Positions 1-7,009 are shown, counted from the stretch's first letter. The stretch is DNA of 8,337 bases from GH45 sp965370965 (GCA_965370965.1 CBDUWQ010000173.1:1-8337); one strand, 5' to 3'. The notes: generated by a model not told the origin, from the letters alone. Program-made: numbers and translations.

Positions 1-1248
1 GGCATGTTTACAGCAAACTCAATGAACTGCCTAAACGAAGCTCTTGGGCTTGCCCTTCCCGGCAACGGTACAATTGTGGCAACCCACTCAAACAGAACTG
101 AGCTATTCAAAAAAGCCGCAAAGCAGATAGTAACCAACACAAAAGCATACTATTATGATGGCGACAATAGCGTTTTGCCAAGAAATATAGCAACGCAAAA
201 AGCCTTTATAAATGCCATGAGCCTTGATATTGCCATGGGCGGGTCAACAAACACAGTATTGCACCTACTTGCAATTGCCAATGAGGGCGAAGTTGATTTT
301 ACCATGAAAGATGTGAACAGGCTATCAAAAAAAATACCTGTACTATGCAAAGTGTCGCCAAACTCAAGCTATCATATTGAAGACGTAAACCGCGCCGGTG
401 GTGTACTTGGTATTTTACATGAAATGGACAAGGCAGGTTTAATAGACACAAGTGTTTACAGAGCTGACGGGAAAACCCTTTCGCAGGTACTTTCCGATTA
501 CAATATTACTAACAACACTATAAAAAATATTGCTTATGATTTATTTTCATCGGCTCCTGCACATACTGGTTTAAACCTTGTGATGGGCTCACAGTCAGCA
601 AAATTTAAAGAGCTTGATACCGACCGCAAAAATGGCTGTATCCGCAGCAAAGAACATGCATATTCGCAAGACGGAGGATTAGCAGTGTTAACAGGAAACT
701 TAGCTGCAAAAGGGAGTATTGTAAAAACTGCCGGTGTTGATGAATCAGTTTTAAAATTCACTGGTCCTGCAATAGTTTTTGATTCGCAAGATGAAGCGTG
801 CGAAAACATTTTAAACGGCAGCGTTAAAGCCGGCAATGTTGTAGTAATCAGATACGAAGGTCCAAAAGGTGGTCCCGGAATGCAAGAGATGCTCTACCCT
901 ACCTCATTTTTAAAATCAAAAGGGTTGGGCAAAGCCTGTGCATTAATTACTGATGGAAGGTTTTCGGGTGGCACATCAGGCTTGTCAATTGGGCATGTAT
1001 CGCCCGAAGCCGCTGCCAAAGGCACAATAGCTCTTGTAAAAAACAACGATATTATTGAAATAGATATTCCAAACCGTAAAATGGAACTTCTAATCTCAGA
1101 TAAAGACCTTCAACAAAGAAAAGAAAATGAACAGCAAAAAGGTAAAAACAGCTATCAACCTAACAGAAAAAGAGAAGTTTCAAAAGCCTTAAAAGCTTAC
1201 GCACTACTTGTTAGCTCGGCTGATAAAGGTGCAATCAGATTAATTTAA
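1..1248 (+). CDS. ilvD: Dihydroxy-acid dehydratase IlvD, 3' part (N-terminus outside window)
   Basis: Catalyses dehydration of 2,3-dihydroxy-3-methylbutanoate/-pentanoate to the 2-oxo acid precursors of Val/Leu and Ile; a cytoplasmic Fe-S enzyme. The reading frame is open from base 1 (Gly codon) and the ATG at 4 is internal, not a start: by memory of E. coli IlvD (616 aa) the window opens directly after the cluster cysteine of the GSCSGMFTANSMNC motif, so about 196 N-terminal residues lie upstream. Visible conserved blocks, numbered from that Met: LPRNIA (59-64), LDIAMGGSTNTVLHLL, NGCIRS..HAYS.DGGLAVL, IVKTAGVD, VVIRYEGPKGGPGMQEMLYP with the metal-ligand Glu (295), and TDGRFSGGTSG with the proposed catalytic-base Ser (321), exactly 26 residues apart as in E. 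coli (E491/S517). The C-terminal YALLVSSADKGAIR matches the family end. Followed after 38 nt by ilvB, so probably co-transcribed. Intact through its TAA stop. Confidence 0.97.
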   Translation, partial: GMFTANSMNCLNEALGLALPGNGTIVATHSNRTELFKKAAKQIVTNTKAYYYDGDNSVLPRNIATQKAFINAMSLDIAMGGSTNTVLHLLAIANEGEVDFTMKDVNRLSKKIPVLCKVSPNSSYHIEDVNRAGGVLGILHEMDKAGLIDTSVYRADGKTLSQVLSDYNITNNTIKNIAYDLFSSAPAHTGLNLVMGSQSAKFKELDTDRKNGCIRSKEHAYSQDGGLAVLTGNLAAKGSIVKTAGVDESVLKFTGPAIVFDSQDEACENILNGSVKAGNVVVIRYEGPKGGPGMQEMLYPTSFLKSKGLGKACALITDGRFSGGTSGLSIGHVSPEAAAKGTIALVKNNDIIEIDIPNRKMELLISDKDLQQRKENEQQKGKNSYQPNRKREVSKALKAYALLVSSADKGAIRLI

Positions 1249-1286
1249 CATATAAACTCATAGTATAAACACAAAAAACAGTCTTT

Positions 1287-3050
1287 ATGGAAACACTAAC
1301 ACAAGTAAAAACAGAAGACAATTTAAAAAAAGGAAAAAGCATCCGTGTATCAGGTTCGGAAGCATTGCTTTTATCATTAATTGAGGAAGGCGTAAAAACA
1401 ATTTTTGGCTACCCCGGAGGTGCAATTATGCCGGTTTACGACAAATTGATGGACAAAGAGGAATCTTTGGAGTTAAAACATATACTTACACGGCACGAGC
1501 AAGGAGCAATACATGCAGCACAAGGTTTTGCACGTGTTACAGGAGAAATAGGTGTATGCTTTGCCACATCGGGTCCGGGTGCAACAAACACTATTACCGG
1601 TATTGTTGATGCTTTTCTCGATTCAACCCCTGTTGTATGCTTTACCGGGCAGGTATATTCGCACCTATTAGGTACTGATGCTTTTCAGGAAACCGATATT
1701 GTTGGTATATCAATGCCCACTACAAAATGGAATTTTCAGATAACCAAAGCTGAAGAGATTCCCGAAGCTGTTGCAAAAGCCTTTTATATAGCAAAATCAG
1801 GGCGACCGGGTCCTGTGTTAATCGAGCTTACAAAAGATGCAATGATAAATGAGTTTGATTTTAAATATAAAAAGATAAATAAAATCCGCAGCTATATTCC
1901 GGTACCCTTAACCGATAGTAATGAATTGACAAAGGCTGCAAAACTAATTAACTCGGCAAAAAAACCATTGGCTTTAATTGGGCAAGGCATAATTCAGGCC
2001 GGTGCCGAAAAAGAGCTAAAAGAGTTTATTGAAAAAACAGGAATTCCGGTTGCCAGTACAATACTAGGATTATCGGCTTTACCTAATGAGCACCCTTTAC
2101 ATACCGGGATGCTTGGAATGCATGGCAACATTGCCCCAAATGTAAAAACCAACCAAGCCGATTTGCTTATTGCCCTTGGTATGCGATTTGACGATAGGGT
2201 AACAGGCAGGGTTGATGCATATGCCCCAAATGCAAAAAAAATTCATTTTGAAATTGATAAAGCCGAGATTAATAAAATTATTAAAGTTGATGTGGCTGTT
2301 CTCGGAAGTTTAAAAAACACTTTACCAAAAATAACAGCTTTAATCAATAAAAACTCGCATAAAGATTGGCGGGAAAGTTTTAACAAGTATAAAGAAGATG
2401 AGAACAGGCGTGTTATAAAAAAAGAACTATTTCCAAAAGGAAATAAAATAACCATGGGTGAAGTAATCCGCAATATAAATGAGGTATCTGACGGTAACAC
2501 CATTCTGGTAACAGATGTGGGACAACATCAAATGTTCGCCTGTAGGTACTTTAATTTTAAAAATACCCGCAGTTTAGTAACATCGGGTGGATTGGGAACC
2601 ATGGGGTTTGGGCTGCCGGCTGCTATGGGCGCCCAAATAGCCCTACCTGACAAAAAAGTGATATCAATATCGGGCGATGGTGGCTTTCAAATGACTTTAC
2701 AAGAGCTTGGGACTATTGCCCACAATAACCTTCCTGTAAAAATGATTGTTACAAATAATAACTTTCTCGGAATGGTGCGCCAATGGCAAGAGATGTTTTT
2801 TGATAAAAGATATGCATCAACACCTATAACCGGACCCGATTTAATTGTATTGGCATCGGCTTACGGAATAAAAGGTGAGCATGTTTATACACACGAAGAG
2901 TTAAAACAAGCAATGCAACGCATGTGGGAGCATAATGGGCCATATTTACTTGAAATACATGTTGAGAAAAAAGGAAATGTTTTTCCTATGATGCCTGCAG
3001 GTGCTCCGGTTGATTATATGTTGTTTGGAGATGAACAGCCAACTAATTAG
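1287..3050 (+). CDS. ilvB: Acetohydroxyacid (acetolactate) synthase, large catalytic subunit
   Basis: ThDP- and FAD-dependent enzyme that condenses two pyruvates to 2-acetolactate (Val/Leu) or pyruvate with 2-oxobutanoate to 2-aceto-2-hydroxybutanoate (Ile). At 587 aa it has the usual three domains: N-terminal pyrimidine-binding domain (about 20-185) with GYPGGAIMPVYD and catalytic Glu71 in RHEQGA; central FAD-associated domain (about 205-345) with GMLGMHGN; and C-terminal PP-binding domain with the GDG...N metal motif (G463-D464-G465 to N490-N492). MVRQWQEMFFDKRYA and the adjacent regulatory subunit mark it as anabolic AHAS rather than catabolic ALS or another ThDP enzyme. AFQETDIVGISMPTTKWNF has Trp where many bacteria have His (TKH), a variant I recall from Bacteroidota. 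The ATG at 1287 has an A-rich leader and no Shine-Dalgarno. The stop codon TAG is the last triplet of an ACTAATTAG sequence repeated at 3222-3230, so the gene ends exactly at a putative insertion boundary; the protein itself looks complete. Confidence 0.97.
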   Translation: METLTQVKTEDNLKKGKSIRVSGSEALLLSLIEEGVKTIFGYPGGAIMPVYDKLMDKEESLELKHILTRHEQGAIHAAQGFARVTGEIGVCFATSGPGATNTITGIVDAFLDSTPVVCFTGQVYSHLLGTDAFQETDIVGISMPTTKWNFQITKAEEIPEAVAKAFYIAKSGRPGPVLIELTKDAMINEFDFKYKKINKIRSYIPVPLTDSNELTKAAKLINSAKKPLALIGQGIIQAGAEKELKEFIEKTGIPVASTILGLSALPNEHPLHTGMLGMHGNIAPNVKTNQADLLIALGMRFDDRVTGRVDAYAPNAKKIHFEIDKAEINKIIKVDVAVLGSLKNTLPKITALINKNSHKDWRESFNKYKEDENRRVIKKELFPKGNKITMGEVIRNINEVSDGNTILVTDVGQHQMFACRYFNFKNTRSLVTSGGLGTMGFGLPAAMGAQIALPDKKVISISGDGGFQMTLQELGTIAHNNLPVKMIVTNNNFLGMVRQWQEMFFDKRYASTPITGPDLIVLASAYGIKGEHVYTHEELKQAMQRMWEHNGPYLLEIHVEKKGNVFPMMPAGAPVDYMLFGDEQPTN

Positions 3051-3222
3051 AGTTTGTCTATAAAGTCCAATTTCTTCATTACGCACCTTTTGAAAACAGT
3101 CATTTACAATAGTAAACTCCTTGATTTTCAAAATATGCAAGCCCTGCCTTTGCCGGCAGGCAGGCTTGAAAATGAAATTTATAGTTCAGCCTCTTAAAAA
3201 AAGCTGACTTTATGGACAGACA
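3051..3222. mobile_element. Putative MITE-like non-autonomous element between ilvB and ilvN
   Basis: The left end AGTTTGTCTATAAAGTC (3051-3067) and the reverse complement of the right end, TGTCTGTCCATAAAGTC (3206-3222), match at 14 of 17 positions without gaps, the inner nine identically. They are flanked by CTAATTAG on both sides (3043-3050 and 3223-3230; 9 bp if the preceding A is counted, ACTAATTAG), as expected of a target-site duplication. CTAATTAG is itself a palindrome, so it also extends the inverted repeat and a duplication cannot be fully told from extended arms. The roughly 172 bp between have no credible ORF but much internal pairing. This is the structure of a MITE or an internally deleted insertion sequence; I cannot assign the transposase family. 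The left duplication preserves the ilvB stop codon. Genome copies were not examined. Confidence 0.62.
3088..3173. repeat. Nested, mutually exclusive inverted repeats inside the element
   Basis: CAAGCC (3138-3143) pairs with GGCTTG (3163-3168), and after a one-base bulge TGCCT (3145-3149) pairs with AGGCA (3158-3162), giving an 11-bp GC-rich stem. Outside it ATTTTCAA (3124-3131) is a perfect inverted repeat of TTGAAAAT (3166-3173). The same left arm, as TTTTCAAAA (3125-3133), also pairs perfectly with TTTTGAAAA (3088-3096), enclosing a small TTTAC/GTAAA hairpin. The two pairings of 3124-3133 exclude each other. The GCCTGCC-type core recurs elsewhere in the window. Whether this RNA structure affects transcription into ilvN is inference. 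Confidence 0.6.
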
Positions 3223-3312
3223 CTAATTAGGCTTTGCAAGCGACCATTTATTAGAGTAACATTATTAATTATAAACAAATAAAAACACCTATGATAAGCA
3301 TATTTAACACAC

Positions 3313-3340
3313 CTGCCTGCCAAGATTTGTCAGACAGGCA
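3313..3340. repeat. GCCTGCC-type palindrome
   Basis: TGCCTG (3314-3319) pairs with CAGGCA (3335-3340) around an imperfectly paired 15-nt interior. The CCTGCCTGCC arm resembles the core of the hairpin at 3138-3168 and the sequence at 7172-7182, suggesting a dispersed REP-like palindrome family in this genome. That it is a genomic repeat family is inferred from three related occurrences in one window. Confidence 0.5.
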
Positions 3341-3366
3341 CGAGAAATTTTAGTTTACAGCTTGTC

Positions 3367-3381
3367 CCGAATTAGCTTCGG
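3367..3381. repeat. Short CCGAA/TTCGG hairpin
   Basis: CCGAA (3367-3371) and TTCGG (3377-3381) form a 5-bp stem with a TTAGC loop inside TTGTCCCGAATTAGCTTCGG. It resembles the CCCCGA/TCGGGG hairpin at 7179-7196. No T-tract follows, so it is not called a terminator. Confidence 0.4.
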
Positions 3382-3429
3382 AAAACACCTTTAAAATTGT
3401 GTTTTATTGTAAGTAATAATTAAAATATT

Positions 3430-3457
3430 TTCTCTGTGTTCTTTGTGCCCTCTACGG
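3430..3457. repeat. Degenerate 9-nt periodic repeat just upstream of ilvN
   Basis: TCTCTGTGT, TCTTTGTGC and CCTCTACGG follow one another (3431-3457), three diverged 9-mers of pattern TCTyTGTGy. I recall sequences of this style (reverse strand of type CCGCAGAGGGCACAAAGAACACAGAGA) as dispersed repeats in many environmental bacterial genomes, but cannot search for it here. It ends 16 nt before the ilvN start codon, so it forms much of the ilvN leader. Confidence 0.45.
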
Positions 3458-3473
3458 TAAAAAATATAAACAT

Positions 3474-4022
3474 ATGAATAAAGAATATACAATCACAGTT
3501 TTTTCAGAAAACCATATAGGTTTATTAACCCGTATAACTATCAATTTTACAAAACGAAAACTTAATATTGACAGCTTAACGGTTTCAGAATCAGCCATAA
3601 AAGGCGTTTACAAATTTATCATTGTTGTTGTTTGCCAAAAGCAGACAATAGAAAACCTTGTAAAACAAATTGAAAAACAAATTGATGTAATACGTGCCTT
3701 TTACCTTACCGAAGATGAAATACTTCATCAAGAAATTGCAATGTACAAAATAGCTACTTCGGCACTGCTAAAATCAAATGATATTGAAGGGATTATTAGA
3801 CAGTACAATGCACGTATTCTTGAAATGACAAAAGAATATACCGTAATTGAAAAAACAGGACACAAAACCGAAACGCAAGAACTGTTTGAAAAGCTTCATC
3901 CCTATGGAGTTTTACAGTTTGTACGCTCGGGCAGAGTAGCAATAACAAGACTTAAAAAAGAGCTATTAAGCAGTTACCTTGAGAAACTTGAACGAGAGCA
4001 TAACGTTGTAACACAAAATTAA
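3474..4022 (+). CDS. ilvN: Acetohydroxyacid synthase, small regulatory subunit
   Basis: Non-catalytic partner of IlvB; in this family it activates the large subunit and confers feedback inhibition by branched-chain amino acids, usually valine. At 182 aa it is slightly longer than E. coli IlvH (163 aa). Residues about 5-75 are an ACT domain: YTITVFSENHIGLLTRI and KLNIDSLTVSES contain the Gly (16) and Asn (31) that by alignment with IlvH lie at the valine-binding ACT dimer interface. Residues about 85-165 match the small-subunit C-terminal domain (EIAMYKIAT, YNARILEMTKEYTVIEKTG, GVLQFVRSGRVAITR). The ATG at 3474 places the ACT domain at the very N-terminus as expected and has no Shine-Dalgarno. 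The 423-bp separation from ilvB is unusual, since these subunits are normally nearly adjacent; ilvC follows after 31 nt. Nothing suggests the gene is damaged. Confidence 0.95.
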   Translation: MNKEYTITVFSENHIGLLTRITINFTKRKLNIDSLTVSESAIKGVYKFIIVVVCQKQTIENLVKQIEKQIDVIRAFYLTEDEILHQEIAMYKIATSALLKSNDIEGIIRQYNARILEMTKEYTVIEKTGHKTETQELFEKLHPYGVLQFVRSGRVAITRLKKELLSSYLEKLEREHNVVTQN

Positions 4023-4053
4023 ACCTAAAAATTAATATTAAATAAATTAAAAC

Positions 4054-5100
4054 ATGGCACAATTAAATTTTGGCGGTGTAACTGAAAATGTAGTAACACG
4101 CAAGGAGTTTTCTTTAAAGCAAGCCCAAGAAACGTTAAAAGACGAAACCATAGCCGTAATTGGCTACGGAGTTCAAGGACCCGGGCAATCATTAAACCTT
4201 AAAGACAACGGTTTTAATGTAATTGTTGGTCAACGTAAGGGTGGAGCAAGTTGGGAAAAGGCAAAAACTGACGGATGGGTTGAAGGTAAAAACCTTTTTG
4301 AAATTGAAGAAGCCTTGGCAAAAGCAACAATTATACAGTATCTATTATCGGATGCCGGACAAATTGAGGTTTGGCCTACAGTAAAAAAACACCTTACGGC
4401 CGGCAAAACCCTATATTTTTCACATGGTTTTGGAATTACTTACCACAAACGTACAGGTATTATACCACCACCTGATATTGATGTTATTTTAGTAGCACCA
4501 AAAGGCAGCGGAACCAGCCTACGCCGAATGTTTCTTGAGGGGCGGGGATTAAACTCAAGTTTTGCAATATTTCAAGATGCAACCGGAAAAGCACGAGATA
4601 GAGCAATTTCATTAGGGATTGGTGTTGGATCGGGCTATCTGTTTGAAACTACCTTTAAAAAAGAGGTTTATAGCGATTTAACAGGTGAGCGCGGTACACT
4701 TATGGGAGCAATACAAGGTATTTTTGCTGCACAATACGATGTGCTGCGTGCAAATGGCCATTCACCGTCAGAGGCTTTTAACGAAACCGTTGAGGAGCTT
4801 ACCCAAAGTTTAATGCCATTGGTTGCCGAAAATGGAATGGACTGGATGTATGCAAACTGCTCAACTACCGCACAACGCGGAGCTTTAGACTGGTGGAAAA
4901 AATTCCGCGATGCTTCAAAACCTGTATTTGAAGAACTTTATAAAAAGGTGACGAAAGGCGAAGAAGCCCAGTTAAGCATAGACTCAAACAGCCAACCTGA
5001 TTACCGTGTTAAACTTAATGCAGAATTGAAAGAGATGCAGGAGTCGGAAATGTGGCAGGCGGGTCAAACTGTACGTAAGTTACGCCCTGAGAATAATTAG
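4054..5100 (+). CDS. ilvC: Ketol-acid reductoisomerase (KARI)
   Basis: Mg2+- and NAD(P)H-dependent isomerisation and reduction of 2-acetolactate or 2-aceto-2-hydroxybutanoate to the dihydroxy acids used by IlvD. At 348 aa it is a short-form KARI (E. coli is 491 aa with a duplicated C-terminal domain). The N-terminal Rossmann domain has GYGVQGPGQ (G37, G39, G42), and QRKGGASWEKA (60-70) forms the cofactor-discriminating loop; its Arg, Lys and Ser suggest NADPH preference, by inference. Candidate catalytic residues by analogy with E. coli: H124 (SHGF), K150 (APKGSGTS), D208 and E212 (DLTGERG, spaced 4), E244 and E248 (ETVEE, spaced 4), S270 (NCSTTAQRG). The C-terminus SEMWQAGQTVRKLRPE resembles KARIs I recall from Bacteroidota. 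It starts 31 nt after ilvN behind an A-rich leader, so the two are probably one transcript, ended by the terminator just downstream. Confidence 0.96.
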   Translation: MAQLNFGGVTENVVTRKEFSLKQAQETLKDETIAVIGYGVQGPGQSLNLKDNGFNVIVGQRKGGASWEKAKTDGWVEGKNLFEIEEALAKATIIQYLLSDAGQIEVWPTVKKHLTAGKTLYFSHGFGITYHKRTGIIPPPDIDVILVAPKGSGTSLRRMFLEGRGLNSSFAIFQDATGKARDRAISLGIGVGSGYLFETTFKKEVYSDLTGERGTLMGAIQGIFAAQYDVLRANGHSPSEAFNETVEELTQSLMPLVAENGMDWMYANCSTTAQRGALDWWKKFRDASKPVFEELYKKVTKGEEAQLSIDSNSQPDYRVKLNAELKEMQESEMWQAGQTVRKLRPENN

Positions 5101-5115
5101 AAAAATACAACAAAA

Positions 5116-5155
5116 GGTAGGCAGGCTATTTTAAGGCAGCCTACCCTTATTTTTT
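5116..5155 (+). terminator. Intrinsic terminator after ilvC
   Basis: GGTAGGC (5116-5122) pairs perfectly with GCCTACC (5139-5145) around a 16-nt loop, followed almost at once by TTATTTTTT (5147-5155). It starts 15 nt after the ilvC stop. It should end most ilv transcripts before ilvA. The sequence is not symmetric for the reverse strand: only AAAAT-like bases precede it, and no - strand gene lies here. Confidence 0.85.
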
Positions 5156-5178
5156 AACCTATTGCACAATCTAATAAT

Positions 5179-6453
5179 ATGATACATACAAAAACAGACA
5201 TTGACACGTGGTTTCCTTCACTTGAAGATATTAATGATGCCAAAGTTAAACTAAGCAATATTTTGGAGCCTACCCCTTTGGTTAAAAGCCTAACGCTATC
5301 GGCCAGGTATAAAGCAAATATATATTTAAAAAGAGAAGATTTACAACAAGTCCGTTCGTACAAAATTCGTGGAGCTTACAATAAAATATCCTCTCTTTCA
5401 AAAGAATCATTGTTACGGGGTATTGTTTGTGCCAGTGCCGGCAATCATGCCCAAGGAGTGGCATTTTCAGCCTATCGATTAAAAACAAAGGCAATAATAT
5501 TTATGCCCGAAACTACGCCAAAACAAAAAATTAAGCAAGTAAATATGTTTGGGCAAAATGCTGTTGAAATTATTTTAACCGGCGATTCATATGATCAGGC
5601 TTACGAAGCCGCAATTAAAATGGCTGAAAAAGAAAAGATGGCTTTTATACACCCTTTTGACGATAAAAAAACTATTGAAGGACAGGCAACGGTTGGTGCT
5701 GAAATATTGCAGCAGTCGGAGTGTAATTTTGATTACTTAATAATGCCTATTGGAGGTGGCGGCTTAGCAAGTGGCATAAGCTCATTTTTTAAAACAGTTA
5801 GCCCAAATACCAAATTAATAGGAGCCGAACCCAAAGGAGCACCATCAATGAAAAAAGCAATAGAACAGGGGAAAGTTGTTAAACTGAATAAAATTGAAAC
5901 TTTTGTAGATGGCGCAGCTGTTCAACAAGTTGGCAAATTAACTTTTGATATTTGCAATAAATTGCTTGACGAAGTAAAACTTGTGCCCGAGGGTTTGATA
6001 TGTTCAACCATATTAAAATGCTATAACGAAGATGCAATGGTAGTTGAACCTGCAGGAGCAATGAGCATGGCAGCACTTGAACTTTATAAAGACCAGATTA
6101 AAGGCAAAAATGTATGTTGTATAGTTAGCGGCAGCAACAATGATATTACCCGTACCGAAGAGATTAAGGAGCGATCGCTAATGTATGAAGGGTTAAAACA
6201 CTATTTTATAGTTCGTTTTCCTCAGCGTGCGGGCGCTCTCAAAGAGTTTGTAAACAATGTTTTACAGCCAGGCGATGACATTACCCTTTTTGAATACTCA
6301 AAAAAACACAACCGCGAAAAAGGACCTGCACTAATTGGCATTGAACTTCAAAAAAGAGAAAATTTTGAAAAACTGATAGAAAACTTAAATACTAAAGGAT
6401 TTGGATATGAGTATATAAACGATAAACCCAATTTGTTTCAGTATCTAGTATAA
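5179..6453 (+). CDS. ilvA: Threonine dehydratase (threonine ammonia-lyase), biosynthetic type
   Basis: PLP enzyme converting L-threonine to 2-oxobutanoate and ammonia, the committed step to isoleucine. At 424 aa it is the shorter, B. subtilis-like form with a single C-terminal ACT-like regulatory domain (about 338-424: HYFIVRFPQRAGALKEFVNNVL...NREKGPALIGIEL) rather than the two of E. coli IlvA (514 aa). The fold-type II catalytic part shows the Schiff-base Lys62 in RSYKIRGAY, SAGNHAQG (86-93), the phosphate-binding GGGGLASG (192-199), VVEPAGA and SGSNND (317-322). The regulatory domain argues for biosynthetic IlvA rather than catabolic TdcB or serine racemase. The ATG at 5179 lies 23 nt after the terminator T-tract; there is no Shine-Dalgarno and no clear TAnnTTTG box in the 78-bp gap, so expression may be by read-through or an unrecognised promoter. 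Converges with the YfiR-like gene, 31 nt between stops. Confidence 0.95.
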   Translation: MIHTKTDIDTWFPSLEDINDAKVKLSNILEPTPLVKSLTLSARYKANIYLKREDLQQVRSYKIRGAYNKISSLSKESLLRGIVCASAGNHAQGVAFSAYRLKTKAIIFMPETTPKQKIKQVNMFGQNAVEIILTGDSYDQAYEAAIKMAEKEKMAFIHPFDDKKTIEGQATVGAEILQQSECNFDYLIMPIGGGGLASGISSFFKTVSPNTKLIGAEPKGAPSMKKAIEQGKVVKLNKIETFVDGAAVQQVGKLTFDICNKLLDEVKLVPEGLICSTILKCYNEDAMVVEPAGAMSMAALELYKDQIKGKNVCCIVSGSNNDITRTEEIKERSLMYEGLKHYFIVRFPQRAGALKEFVNNVLQPGDDITLFEYSKKHNREKGPALIGIELQKRENFEKLIENLNTKGFGYEYINDKPNLFQYLV

Positions 6454-6484
6454 TAATTACTAAATTCACAAACTCAATTTATAG

Positions 6485-7003
6485 CTATTTTACTATTGCA
6501 TTCGATAATGAAGTTAAGGAACTGCTAAACTTTAAGCCAAATTTTTGGGCATTTGCCGCGCTAAGTTCAAATTTAAGTTTGTTATCTCTTATCACAAAAT
6601 TTATCATGGAGCCGTGCTTAGTGGCACTTTCGGTTTCGGTAACAATTAACGAATTTTTGCCATTTAATTTTTGTTTTACCAATTCGGCATATTTTGCATA
6701 CCTCTGATTACTTGAGAAAAAAAGAATCTGGCAATCGGTTATATCTTCAACTTTTTTAAACTCCTTTACTACAATATTTTGATATCCAAATTTTTTACCT
6801 ACTGTTTGAGCTTTAAGGTTATCTAAAACCATTTTATTGCGAACAACCCCAATAACAAAGTCGCCTTGCTTTGCACCTTGTGGCCACCCAATATAACGAA
6901 TAAAATTTAGAGTAAACATAGCTTTATATTTAGCTACTTGAGCGTTTTGAGCATAAATACCACTACTTAAAACCATTAAAAAAATAATAACTATTTTTCT
7001 CAT
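6485..7003 (-). CDS. Exported YfiR-like (DUF4154) protein
   Basis: 172 aa with a typical signal peptide: MRK, a hydrophobic core (4-15) and likely cleavage after IYAQ, about residue 19, so probably periplasmic. The mature part resembles the YfiR/DUF4154 family: an N-terminal KYKAMFTLNFIRYIGWP (25-41) corresponds to the family's Y..NF..y..WP signature, ILFFSSNQ (93-100) is a central strand, and SLIVTETESATKHGSMINFVI followed by KLKFELSAANAQKFGLKFSS (118-161) matches the conserved C-terminal half. Pseudomonas YfiR represses the diguanylate cyclase YfiN from the periplasm; no cyclase, kinase or TolB-like partner is visible here, and only one Cys (91) is present, so the disulfides described for YfiR are absent. 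The specific role is unknown. It has an unusually strong Shine-Dalgarno and a candidate -7 box, both listed separately. Not related to the neighbouring ilv genes by function. Confidence 0.8.
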   Translation of the reverse strand: MRKIVIIFLMVLSSGIYAQNAQVAKYKAMFTLNFIRYIGWPQGAKQGDFVIGVVRNKMVLDNLKAQTVGKKFGYQNIVVKEFKKVEDITDCQILFFSSNQRYAKYAELVKQKLNGKNSLIVTETESATKHGSMINFVIRDNKLKFELSAANAQKFGLKFSSSLTSLSNAIVK

Positions 7004-7009
7004 TACCCT

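Larger units (their letters stand above)
3231..3473. other. Remaining ilvB-ilvN intergenic region, repeat-rich, no gene seen
   Basis: After the putative element 243 bp remain before ilvN. The longest short reading frame noticed (ATG 3291 to TAG 3353, 20 residues) has only two Ile and one Leu and runs through a palindrome, so I do not call it a gene or an attenuator leader peptide. I found no TAnnTTTG -7 box on the + strand here; the closest, at 3228-3236, has one extra spacer base. ilvN therefore probably depends on read-through from ilvB or on a promoter I cannot recognise. The segment holds two palindromes and a periodic repeat, listed separately. Confidence 0.6.

Noticed and set aside
2946..3140. 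Reverse-strand 64-codon frame crossing the end of ilvB and the repeat element
   Set aside because: No recognisable motif; it overlaps the ilvB C-terminus and repeat sequence, and has no promoter or ribosome-binding site.
3228..3236. TAGGCTTTG as a -7 promoter box for ilvN
   Set aside because: It has three bases instead of two between TA and TTTG, no -33 TTTG at proper spacing, and lies about 240 bp upstream of ilvN.
3291..3353. 20-residue reading frame upstream of ilvN as a possible attenuation leader peptide
   Set aside because: It has only two Ile and one Leu, runs through a palindrome, has no ribosome-binding signal, and no terminator hairpin with a T-tract follows.
5879..6076. Reverse-strand 65-codon frame within ilvA
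   Set aside because: Leu/Gln-rich antisense shadow of a fully conserved IlvA segment.
1..6453. Possible undescribed system hidden in the ilv cluster
   Set aside because: All five genes are full-strength matches to well-known Ile/Val enzymes with key residues intact; no extra, fused or unknown gene is inserted among them.
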